NCBI RefSeq assembly: GCF_963259705.1
Contig: NC_081844.1
Location: 31,822,294-31,886,293 of the forward strand
Source of the DNA: Myotis daubentonii
Taxonomy: Eukaryota; Chordata; Mammalia; Chiroptera; Vespertilionidae
Direction: 5' to 3'
DNA: 64,000 nucleotides
The notes beneath the pieces were generated by a model, which did no database searches, was not told the DNA's origin, and was given only the letters and a program-made list of their open reading frames with translations. The translations under genes and the position numbers were made by a program. Positions 44,331 to 56,150 of the stretch are shown here, one piece after another. Each line of letters begins with the position of its first letter. Position 1 is the stretch's first letter.

Positions 44331-44864
44331 AGTAATAAGGCACCACAGGAGGATTTTGCAAGGGAGCCACAAGTTCGGTTTCTATGCGGAAAGGATTCGG
44401 TATCAGTCACCTGTGCTGTGTAACAAGTTACACAGTGTTTCTTACGACCTACCCTCATAAGTCACACTCATTTCTTCCATATCCTGTTGTTTACACAGGT
44501 CAGTCCTATTCACTGTGGGAGGAGGCCACACTGGGCACAGATACCAAGAGGTGGGGGTCATGGGGAGCTCTCTTGGGGACCAGCTACCAGTCTCTGGCTG
44601 CTGTGTGGAGAGCAGACCCGAGGATGTAATTGCTGATACGCAGGCCAAAGCCCCTGGGGAGGTCCACACAGTAAGCAGGTGGGGCCAGAGCCAGACTTTC
44701 ACCGAGATATCCAGGCTGGACAGCAGGTCGGAAGCCACGTGGCCAGGTTCTAAACTAAATGAACAAGTCATTTGAGCAGGAGGGCGCCTCTAACCTGGCC
44801 TTTTGGTTTTCTGTGGTAAGGTTCTTGTGCCGAGAGGAGCCTCGGAAGGAAAAAGGCGTGCACC

Positions 44865-47524
44865 ATGGTGACGGAGCAGGAGGTGGAGGCCATTGGGCAG
44901 ACACTGGGTGACCCCCAGCAGCCCCTGCAGGCCCGCTTCCGGGCACTCTTCACACTTAGAGGGCTTGGCGGCCCCGACGCCATTGCCTGGATCAGCCGGG
45001 CCTTCAGGGATGACTCCGCCCTGCTCAAGCACGAGCTGGCCTACTGCTTGGGCCAGATGCAGGACCGCCGAGCCATTCCTGTGCTGGTGGATGTGCTGCG
45101 TGACACCCACCAGGAGCCCATGGTGCGCCACGAGGCAGGTGAGTGGTGAGGTGAGGTCAGGGCACCCTCTGCTTCTCACTCATACACGGTGCCAGCCAGG
45201 GCTCAGCACATCTCTGTAAAGGGCAGGAAGTAAGTGTTTTCAGTCCCACTGGCAGACAGGCTGTCCCACAACTCAATTCTGCTTTTGTAGCATAAAAACC
45301 ACCATAAACCAGAGTCAACAGATGGGTGGGACCACATGGATGCTGAGATTTGAATTTCATATAATTTTCATGTGCCATGGAATATTATCCTTTTGATTAA
45401 AAAAGCTTTTTCTAGCCCTGGCTGGTATTCTCAGTGATTAGAGCACCATCCTGTGTACCAAAGGGTCATGGGTTCGGGCCAGGGCACATGCCCAGGTTGC
45501 AGTTTTGATCCCCAGTTGGGGCATGTGCATGAGGCAACTGATCTATAAAAGCCATTCTATGTGCATATAAAAACAGATGGTGGGCCGGAACCGGTTTGGC
45601 TCAGTGGATAGAGCGTCGGCCTGCGGACTGAAAGGTCCCAGGTTTGGTTCCGGTCAAGGGCATGTACCTGGGTTGTGGGCACATCCCCAGTGGGGGGGGT
45701 GCGGGAGGCGGCTGATGGATGTTTCTCTCTCATCGATGTTTCTAACTCTCTGTCCCTCTCCCTTCCTCTCTGTAAAAAATCAATAAAATATATTAAAAAA
45801 CAAACAAACAGATGGTGCGCTGTGGATTGCCAGCCCCTTTTTCATCTATTCATGTCATTCACTGGACAGACGTTTTTGAGTGCCTGTTGTGAGCTTCCCC
45901 TGCGGTGCCTAGGTCCTTTCTACTAATCAACATGAACTCTCTCTGCCCGCTCTTCTTAGGGGAGGCTTTGGGTGCCATCGGGGACCCAGAAGTTCTGGAC
46001 ATCCTGAAGCAGTACTCCGCTGACCCTGTTGTCGAGGTAACTCGGCCGGGCCCTCCCTCGCCCTGCCCTCGCCTGGACCAGCCCCAGACCCGGGTCTGTT
46101 TGCAATGGTGACTGCTTGACTAGGAATTCTGGAGAGAGGTGCAGTCAGGATGGGTGCAGGCTGCTCCCAAACTGGGCACAACCGAACACTTCATTTCCAT
46201 CCATACCCACCCTGCCCTGGGCCTTGAGTCACCGTGGAGCTGGCCTCACCTCTCTGGCACCTCCATTGTCCATCTCTCTCATGGCTACTCATCACCTCTA
46301 GGATAAAATTACAAGTCCTCACTGTGGCCCACACGCCCATAGTCTGTTCTGACCACTTGTATTCAGGTCACCTTTGTGGTTAGCTCCCCCTCAGTTCTCC
46401 CCTGACAGGTCTGGCGGGTCCTGCCTCGGGGCCTTTGCACTGGCTGCTTCCCCCTGACTACATCTCTCACTTGGTTCTGATGTCACCCCCACATTGAGCC
46501 GTTCCCTGGCCCTGTCTCCCTTATTACTCCCTAATTACCCCCAGAGAATAGGAAGGGGGCCCACAGGCCCACCACCATGTCCCCAGGGGCCGCCTGCCAC
46601 CTTTCTCTGCAGGTGGCTGAGACGTGCCAGCTGGCCGTCTGTCGGCTGGAGTGGCTGCAGCAACACAGCGGGGAGCCAGCAGCAGCGGGGCCCTACCTCT
46701 CCGTGGACCCGGCCCCTCCGGCCAAGGAGCGGGATGTGGGGCGGCTGCGGGAAGCGCTGCTGGACGAAGCCCTGCCGCTGTTCGACCGATACCGAGCCAT
46801 GTTCGCCCTCCGGGATGCCGGCGGCGAGGAGGCTGCCCTGGCGCTGGCTGAGGGTGAGGAGGGGCCCCGGGTGAGGCTTAGTGGCTGCATCTGTGACATG
46901 GAGCGACTTGTCCCGGGGACGCGCACCCTGGGCCTGGCCCCAGCACTTCCCCACAGGCTTTACACAAATTAACTCCTGCTCAGAGGTGGGTGGGCAATCG
47001 TAGAGGCAAGGAGACTTGCCTGAGGGCACGCACCCAGTCAGCAGAGTAGAGCCTCCGCAACCTGGCTCCAGCATCCTTAATGTCTTCCTGTCAGCACTTG
47101 TCTCTGCCCCTGGGTGCCCAGCCCATGTCCCCGCTTGTCCTCGCTAGTCCTCAGCTTCTCTGACGGCACCACACAGCCAGTGACTCCTCTGCCCCCTCCC
47201 GCAGGCCTTCACTGTGGCAGCGCCCTCTTCCGCCATGAGATCGGCTACGTGCTCGGCCAGCTGCAGCATGAGGCGGCTGTGCCCCAGCTGGCTGCGGCCC
47301 TGGCCCAGAGGACTGAGAGCGCCATGGTGCGACATGAGTGTGCGGAGGCCCTGGGAGCCATTGCCCGCCCCACCTGCCTGGCTGCCCTGCGGGCCCACGT
47401 GGCCGACCCCGAGCGCGTGGTGCGGGAGAGCTGCGAGGTGGCCCTGGACATGTACGAGTACGAGAGGGGGCCGGCCTTCCAGTATGCGGACGGGCTGGAG
47501 CAGGTGCGCTCGCCCTCCTCCTAG
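44865..47524 (+). CDS. DOHH: DOHH, deoxyhypusine hydroxylase, four coding exons, complete
   Basis: Exons 44865-45138, 45960-46036, 46613-46853 and 47205-47524 join with consistent phase to 303 residues (human 302). The enzyme hydroxylates deoxyhypusine on eIF5A, the last step of hypusine formation, using a di-iron centre. It is built of HEAT-like repeats in two halves. The four His-Glu iron ligand pairs are all present: 56-57 (KHELAY), 89-90 (RHEAGE), 208-209 (RHEIGY) and 241-242 (RHECAE). The linker carries one extra Ala (PAAAGPYLS) compared with human, which accounts for the length. ATG context GCACCATGG is strong. The start matches the known MVTEQEV N-terminus. Opposite orientation to FZR1, as in human. 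The end reads LEQVRSPSS. Confidence 0.98.
45413..45800 (+). mobile_element. Two Ves-type SINEs in DOHH intron
   Basis: The first, 45,413-45,560, is diverged (TAGCCCTGGCTGGTATTCTCAGTGATTAGAGCACC) and lacks its tail. The second, 45,588-45,800, is fresh (GAACCGGTTTGGCTCAGTGGATAGAGCGTCGGC... AATCAATAAAATATATTAAAA) with the flanking repeat AACAGATGGTG on both sides. Confidence 0.9.
46280..46510 (+). mobile_element. L2 LINE remnant in DOHH intron 2
   Basis: GATAAAATTACAAGTCCTCACTGTGGCCCACACG, then GGGGCCTTTGCACTGGCTGCTTCCCCCTGA and GGTTCTGATGTCACCCCC..TTCCCTGGCCC follow the L2 consensus order. Confidence 0.8.
46955..47075. mobile_element. MIR remnant in DOHH intron 3
   Basis: TTTACACAAATTAACTCCTGCTCAGAGGTGGGTGGGC...GGAGACTTGCCTGAGGGCACGCACCCAGTCAGCAGAG keeps the MIR 3' order. 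Weak. Confidence 0.5.
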
Positions 47525-47977
47525 AGCTACTGCCCGCCTGGTCCGGGGCCTCTACCCTGAGGACTCAGCATATAAACTGAATTTGTGTGAATCGGATCTT
47601 GCTTCCCTGGCTCCCTGAACCTGCTCACTTGGCCGGATCTCAGCAGCTTTTGCATCTTGATTACCCCCAGGACGAGGCTGAGGTCTCTGCTGTCCCGACG
47701 GAGGGCCTAGCACAGGCTGCAGTGTACGGGCGGGATGTCAGCCTGGGAGCGAGGATCTGGGGGTGGGGGTGCAGGGGTGGGGCTGTGCTCTGGGGAGGTT
47801 GTGTGGCCCAGCTTCTCCAGGAATGAGGGGGTGCAGAGAAAGGCACTGTGGGGAATCTGTGCCCTGTGGGCCTGGGCAGGATCTGGGCCTCTAACTCCCC
47901 ACCTGGGGCCCTGGGTGGGCTGGGCTAGGGACTTGGGACACGTGACAAACAGGCCCCAGGCACTGCTTACGTGGAAT

Positions 47978-47983
47978 ATTAAA
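47978..47983 (+). terminator. DOHH: DOHH polyadenylation signal ATTAAA
   Basis: ATTAAA lies 454 bases after the stop. It is followed by TTATTTTTGCCGAGCAG and a TGTGTGTGTTGGG downstream element, so cleavage is expected near 47,998-48,002. Confidence 0.75.
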
Positions 47984-48004
47984 TTATTTTTGCCGAGCAG
48001 TCAC

Positions 48005-49055
48005 TCTGTGTGTGTGTTGGGAGGCTGCGGGGCTTAACTTGGCTCCTCTCAAGGAGCAGCTAAGTGTGGGTGTGGGGTGGGGGGGTTTGGAGAGCTCAGC
48101 TCTGCCATCTGCCTGTGCTAGACGTGACCGACGCAGGCTGTGTCCCCACATCACCACCCACTCCCTGTCCAGTCAGCCCCCTCCAAGAGGGTCAGGAAAC
48201 AGCCCTCCAGCCTGCCCCTCCCCAGGCCCTCATGGGGGGATGAGGAAGGGGTTTTGTGGTATGGCTAAGAGCTTGAGCTACGGACTGCCATCCCAGGTCC
48301 CTGCCCTCCCCCCGTCCCCCTTCTCCCTGGTGCAGCCTTCAGCAGCCCATTTACCACTCTATAATGAGCCTAACAACTAGTTTCATATTTACTGCTTTCT
48401 GTGGGTTAACAACCCTGATGCAGGTGGCGGGGATTCCACGAGGGCATGGGTGCCAGGAGGCGTGGTCCTTGGGCACAGCTATGACCCGTTTTTACAACAA
48501 CCTCTTCTCTGCTCACAACTCTTCTGACACCAAGTGTGTGAGTTTCCACAGCAAGCAGTTCTCTGTTTCTCTGCAGACACCAGCTGGGCGTCCTGCAATT
48601 CAGTCCTGACACTAAGGTCCCGGAATGAGCACAGACACCACCACTTAAACGGGCTCCAGGCCCGTCCTGTGCTTCTGACCCACCAGGGTTCTCACCACCC
48701 CCTGCTCACATTTGAGGATTTGCTAGGAGAGCTCCCAGAACGCAGGAAGGCTTTACTTACCCATTTATTGCAAAGGACGGGCAGAGACAGGGCTAGGTCC
48801 AGAAGGGCCCCAGCACAGGAGCTTCTGTCCCCCGGAACCGGCACACCATCATCCCGGCACGTGGAAGCCCCTGAGCCCCTTCGTTCTGGGTTTTTGTGGA
48901 GAGCCCATCACTTCGGCACCTTGATGAAATCTCTGCTAGTTGATGCAGGCAGGGTCGGGGTGGGGTAAGGGTTTCCTCCCACCCGCGGTTGGTTTTCCCC
49001 TCCCAGCCCATCATCAGCCTAGCCCGGTATAGTGGGAGGGGTGAGTTAAAAAGCA
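48005..49055. other. DOHH-SMIM44 spacer, no gene recognised
   Basis: Contains diverged LTR/MER-like words at 48,420-48,490 (GGATTCCACGAGGGCATGGGTGCCAGGAGG) similar to 44,515-44,580, so both may be the same old repeat family. Nothing coding. Confidence 0.4.
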
Positions 49056-49062
49056 CAAGGGG

Positions 49063-49735
49063 CCCTAGCTGGTTTGGCTCAGTGGATAGAGTGTCAGCCT
49101 GCAGACTGAAGGGTCCCGGGTTCGATTCGGTCAGGGCACATGTCCGGGTTGTGGGCTCGGTCCCCAGTGGGGGGTGTGCAGGAGGCAGCCAATCAATGAT
49201 TATCTCTCATCATTGATGTTTCTATCCCTCTCCCTTCCTCTCTGAAATCAATACAAATATATTTAGAAAAAAAAAAGCACAAAGGCTTGGCTGGTGTGGT
49301 TCAGAGGTTGAACATGGATCTGTGACCCAGGGGGTCACAGTTTGATTCCTGGTCAGGGCACTTGCCTGGGGTGCAGGCTCAATTCCCTCTAGGGGGCGTG
49401 CAGGAGACAGCTGATCAATGATTCTCTCATCATTGATGTTTCTATCTCTCTCCTTTCCTCTCCCTGAAACCAATACAAATATATATATTTTTTAAAAGCA
49501 CGAAGGGCCGTAGCCCGTTTGGTTCAAAGGTTAAAGCGTTAGCCCATGGACTGAAGAGTCCCGATTTCTGTTCCGGTCAAGGGCATGTACCTCGGTTGCA
49601 GGCTTGATCCCTGGCCCTGGTATCAATGTGTCTCTCACATGTTTCTCTCTTTCCCTCCAATTTTTTTCATGTTTCTCCCTCTCTCCAAAGTCATTAAAAG
49701 AATGCAGCATTCATTTAAAACAAAACAAAACACAA
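49063..49735 (+). mobile_element. Three consecutive Ves-type SINEs
   Basis: Units at 49,063-49,268, 49,286-49,495 and 49,507-49,735, all plus strand. Heads: GGCCCTAGCTGGTTTGGCTCAGTGGATAGAG, GGCTTGGCTGGTGTGGTTCAGAGGTTGA and GGGCCGTAGCCCGTTTGGTTCAAAGG. The word (A)AAAGCACAA/GAAGG separates them, consistent with successive insertion into A-rich tails. Confidence 0.9.
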
Positions 49736-50208
49736 AGGTGTCTCTCACTCTCATCACTCAGGAAGGGGCAGGGTCTTAGGAGCTTGGTGCCAGGAACCTG
49801 GACGAAGATAAGTATACGTTTCTTATTATCTCAGTGTCACAGGCCCCCCCTCTTCCTGGGACCCTGCATTTGCCCAGCTTCCCTCGCCCTCTCTCCCTCA
49901 TTGCCCAGGGCTGGTTCCTGGGGGTGGGGGGGCAGGGGCGGCTCAACCCTCTGGGTGGCCTGGTCCACTGTAGGGGATCTAACCTCACCTGTGCTGAGCC
50001 CTGTCTCCAGCCGGGGCTCCCCTGACCTCCACACTCTAGGCCCAGCTGCCCCTCCACATCTCCACCTGATGAAGCACCTCAAACCCAGTGTGTCCTTACA
50101 TTTCCTCTTACTGCCTCCCAAGTTGCTTCTCCCACCGGAAATGGAAACTCCATCATTCTCGGTGGTCAGCCTAAAAACATTCAGGTGTGACCAATTAAAA
50201 ACCTATCC

Positions 50209-50425
50209 CAGCCCTAACCGGTTTGGCTCAGTGGAAGAGCACCGGCCTGCGGACTGAAGGGTCCCAGGTTCGATTCGGTCAGGGGCATGTACCTTGGTTG
50301 CAGTCACATCCCCAGTAGGGGGTGTGCAGGAGGCAGCTGATCGATGTTTCTCTCTCATCGCTGTTTCTAATTCTCTACCCCTCTCCCTTCCTCTCTGTAA
50401 AAAATCGATAAAATATATTTAAACA
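50209..50425 (+). mobile_element. Ves SINE
   Basis: GCCCTAACCGGTTTGGCTCAGTGGAAGAGCACCGGC, B-box-like GGTTCGATTCGGTC and tail ATCGATAAAATATATTTAA, with CC(T/C)(A/C)TCCCAG at both sides. Confidence 0.92.
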
Positions 50426-50634
50426 ACAACCTCTCCCAGATCTGCACACTTCTCTCCTCTACCCAGGTCCAGCCTTATCATCTCGGACTTGGACCAGCGG
50501 TTCCCCTGGCCCTGGTCGGCACAGTCGCCAGAGGGCGCCGTTGAGCTCCTGAGTCAGGTTTCTCTGCCCACAGTCCTCCAAGGCTCCCCCCTCCCTGGGG
50601 ATGGAGGGGGGAGAGCCCAAATCCCCTCTAAGGC

Positions 50635-51060
50635 CCACAAAGCCCTGCACAACCTGCTGGGTCCCCTCCCTGCTCTCACCTCCTCTCTCTCTCCTCCTTG
50701 CTCATCTGTTCCAGCCACACGGCCTCCTTACTCAGGCGACTTTGCTCAGGCCGTTCTCTCTGCCTGGAACACTTCCCCCCCCTGGTACTCCCATGGCTGG
50801 TTCCCTTACTCCTCTGTGTCTCAGCTCCAATGTCATCTCAGCATGGCCTTGGCTGCCCTATTTTAAACTTTAATCCCCTCCTAGCAGTACCAGCCCCTCC
50901 CCCTCCACTACCACTCTTCATTTTCTCACCCAATACATCATTTACTCTAAGGTTATGTTTTTCTCGGTCCATTTTCCCACTTTGAATGTCAGCACCATGA
51001 GGGCAGAGGTTTTTCCAGGAGAGGGACAGCCTGTGCAAAGGCCCTGAGGTAGAGGTGTGC
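50635..51060 (+). mobile_element. L2 LINE remnant upstream of the SMIM44-like gene
   Basis: GCCCACAAAGCCCTGCACAACCTG, CTCCTTGCTCATCTGTTCCAGCCACACGGCCTCCTTA, TTCTCTCTGCCTGGAACACTTCCC, CTCAGCTCCAATGTCATCTCAG and GAATGTCAGCACCATGAGGGCAGAGG are in L2 order. The first exon or promoter of the following gene may overlap its end. Confidence 0.85.
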
Positions 51061-51190
51061 GGGGTAGCAGCAGGTGTGGCTGGAGCTGAGCGAGGGAGGG
51101 GGCAGTGGGCAGAAGTGATTTGCGATGTGATTCATCCAGGCAGATGGTGGCCAGAGGGAAGCCCCAATCTTCTTACCCAAATCCCCTTAA

Positions 51191-51876
<686 letters not shown>

Positions 51877-52089
51877 GCTCGGGCCCAGGGCCCAGGTGCC
51901 ACCCTCCTTGGCGCCGTACAGACTGGACCTGTGCTCCCGGAGCCCTTTCTCCACGGCTCTGCCCTGTCTTGCAGAGAACGTTCCCTTTCTTGGCTGCCAG
52001 GACACTGACTATTTCTACCCTCCTGCGCCCCCAGACTCCCAGAGTTTAACCCCACCCAGCCTCCAGCAAGCTGCAGGCCATCTGTACAC

Positions 52090-52300
52090 CCAGAGTGCCA
52101 AGAAGATTTTAAAAATAATAACATTAGTAGCCAGCCCTTGCCTAGTGCTTAGTACATGCCTGCTATTGTGCTAAATGAGCCATTTCCATGTATTATCTCA
52201 TTTAATCCTCTGAGTGAGACTTAGATGGGGAAATGGAGGCATACAGCCTAGAAATGACTTGTTTGGGGTTCTGCCCCCACTCACTCTTCTGAGCTCACCC
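52090..52300 (+). mobile_element. MIR SINE remnant
   Basis: AATAACATTAGTAGCCAGCCCTTGCCTAGTGCTTAGTACATGCC..GTGCTAAATGAGCCATTTCCATGTATTATCTCATTTAATCCTCTGAGTGAGACTTAGATGGGGAAATGGAGGC is a well preserved MIR core. Confidence 0.85.
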
Positions 52301-53033
52301 ACTTCCGAATACCACCCCCGCCCCCCGACTCCACACCTCATTCCCGGCTCCACTGCTCTGTTGCTGGATCTGTCTCTGGGGGTCCTGACTCCCCAATTAG
52401 CCTGCGAACTGGGGACAGCACCTGAGGCTTCCTTCCCTTCCAAGCTTTGCACAGGACAGACATACAGTAGGCGCTTCATATATGCCCGCTGGCGGGTCGA
52501 AGGGGGCCTGTTCGAGGGCTGGGTTGCCTGAGCAATGACACGCGAGTGGCCCATCCGCACGGTGGTTAGAGTCAGACCTCAGGAAAGTATGCAGTGAGCA
52601 CTCCATAAGTGCATGTGCAATGATGCTGGCATTCTCCAGCCCCCAGCCTGCGGAGGTCTCACAAGCCTGAAGAAGGGCCAGCCCCCACCCCCTGGCCTCC
52701 CTCCCACGTGCCTGGGCTGTGGCTGTCCTGTGGCAGCTGGGGGGGGGCCCTCCTGCACTCCCGCAGGCCCCGTATCTAATCAACCCGGGGACCAAAGTTG
52801 AGAGCCTGAGTCAGCTGCCCAGGGTGCCCTGATCTCTGGCCACAGGGAGTGGCTGGGTTTGGTGGCGACTAGTGGCCCATCACTCATCCTTCCAGTTCAG
52901 CCCTCACCCTGTCAGTGACTGTGGGTCCCCAGGAGTCAGGGAAGCAGGATGAGGCAGAGCAAGCTGGTGGGGAGGGAGACCCAAGCTCTGGCCGTTCTGC
53001 ACCTCCGCTGTGCTCCTGGCCGCCCTGCGCTTC

Positions 53034-53039
53034 TATAAA
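53034..53039 (+). promoter_or_regulatory. SMIM24: TATA-like box upstream of SMIM24
   Basis: TATAAA lies in CTTCTATAAATGG, 350 bp before the SMIM24 ATG. With no other core element seen, this could set a TSS near 53,065, but a TATA-less start closer to the ATG is equally possible. Confidence 0.35.
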
Positions 53040-53198
53040 TGGAGGTGTTCAGAGAAGGAAGCATGACACATAAAAGCGCTGAGCCTGGGCCGGGAAAAGG
53101 GCTAGGGCCACCCCGGCCTGGCCCGGTGGCGGGGAGCCTGGGGGACCTCGGCGTTGGCGGTCCTGGGCGGGCGCAGGGCGCAGGGGCCAGAGTCCCTG

Positions 53199-53214
53199 GG
53201 TTAATTGTTACACC
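53199..53214 (+). promoter_or_regulatory. SMIM24: HNF1-like site upstream of SMIM24
   Basis: GGTTAATTGTTACACC fits the HNF1 palindrome GTTAATNATTAAC with one or two changes. It lies 180 bp upstream of the ATG, and a GATA-type TTATCA site follows at 53,305-53,310. Confidence 0.6.
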
Positions 53215-53391
53215 AGGTCCAGAGTCTGCCCTCCTGGAGGGAGGGGGATGCCAACCAGGTAGGGCGAAGGGAGGGCCTGCCCCTGCCCCGGACCCACCTG
53301 CGCCTTATCAGGGGCTGGGCAGGGCCTCGCCCAGCCAAAGAGGACCGGGCTCGTCCGGACTGCACACTCCCGCTGCCGGCTCCTCCACGCC

Positions 53392-54838
<1,447 letters not shown>

Positions 54839-55203
54839 AGATTTCCTGCCCACCTCCTCCAGGCAGACCTCCAGAGATGCCTCTGTAACAGGTGACCTGG
54901 ACCTGAAACGACCGAAATAACTACAGGAATACAGACCCCGAATGAAGAGGCTTGGGACCTGCCTCCCCCACCCCGCAAGAGGGCTCTTTGCCCTTTCCAT
55001 GGTCTCTATGCACCTCCTTTCCGATTTGTCCTGTGTGGTGATTCTTACTGACGCGTGATGAAGAAATCCCCTACCTCCCACAACCTCATGGCTCCCCCGC
55101 TCCCACCCACTGTCTGGTTTCTTTTCCCTCTGCCTGATAGTTCTTGGTTAGAACCTCCCCCCTCAGGATCAATATGGGCCAAGACTGCCTCTTGGGAACC
55201 TGC

Positions 55204-55209
55204 ATTAAA
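55204..55209 (+). terminator. SMIM24: SMIM24 polyadenylation signal ATTAAA
   Basis: ATTAAA (CTGCATTAAATAATTG) lies 366 bases after the stop codon. A Ves SINE begins about 15 bp further on, so the native downstream element is interrupted or replaced by SINE sequence. Confidence 0.6.
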
Positions 55210-55221
55210 TAATTGATCAGA

Positions 55222-56150
55222 GCCCAGCCAGTGTTGCTCAGTGGTTAACGTCGACCTATGAACCGAGAGGTTAGGGTTCAATTCCCAGTCAGGGCACATG
55301 CCCAGGTTGCAGGCTTGATCCCCAGTGGGGGATGTATAGGAGGCAGCCAATCAATGCTTCTCTCTCATCACTGATGTTTCTATCTCTTTCTCTTCGTTCT
55401 CCCTCCCTCTCCCTTCTCTGAAATTAAAAAAAAATACATTTTAAAAAAGAGAATTGATCAGAGCTGCCTAGCCAGTGTGGGTCTATGGATAGAGTGCTGC
55501 CAATATACCAAGAGGTAACATGCCCAAGTTGCAGATTCCATCCCCAGTGGGGGGTATGAGGTAGCCCATTGATGTTTCTCTCTCACATCACATTGATGTT
55601 TCTGTCTCTCTCTTCCTTTCTCGTCCCCTCTCTCTAAAACATATTTTAGCCCTAACTGGTTTGGCTCAGTGGATAGAGTGTCAGCCTGCAGACCGAAGGG
55701 TCCCGGGTTTGATTCTGGTCAAGGGCATGTGCCTTGGTTGCGGGCACATCCCCAGTGGGGAGTGTGCAGGAGGCAGCTGATAGATGTTTCTCTCTCATCA
55801 ATGTTTCCAACTCTCTATCCCTCTCCCTTCCTCTCTGTAAAAAGTCAATCAAATATATTAAAAAAATATTTTAAAAAAAGAATTGATTTGCCCTGGCCCA
55901 TTTGGCTCAGTGGATAGAGCATCGGCCTGTGGACTGAAGGGTCCTGGGTTTGATCCTGGTCAAGGGCACATACCTCAGCTGCAGGCTTGATCCCAGTCCC
56001 TGGTCTGGGTGCATGGGAGAGCAACCAATTGTGTCTCTTTCACATCGATGTTTCTCTCTCTCTGTCTCTCCCTCTCCCTTCCACTCTCTCTAAAAAATCC
56101 ATGGAAAAATATCCTCAGGTGAAGATTAACAACAACAACAACAAATCGAT
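55222..56150 (+). mobile_element. Four consecutive Ves-type SINEs
   Basis: Plus-strand units at about 55,224-55,445, 55,466-55,645, 55,648-55,870 and 55,890-56,125. The phrase (AGA)ATTGAT(C/T)(A/T)G(A)G repeats after units 1, 3 and 4 (GAATTGATCAGAGC, GAATTGATTTGCCC, AAATCGATCAGAGCC), which marks one target duplicated by successive insertions. Unit 2 is the most diverged. Confidence 0.88.

Noticed and set aside
46535..47074. 179-codon minus-strand frame across DOHH exon 3
   Set aside because: It is antisense to a verified exon and has no own start context or homology.
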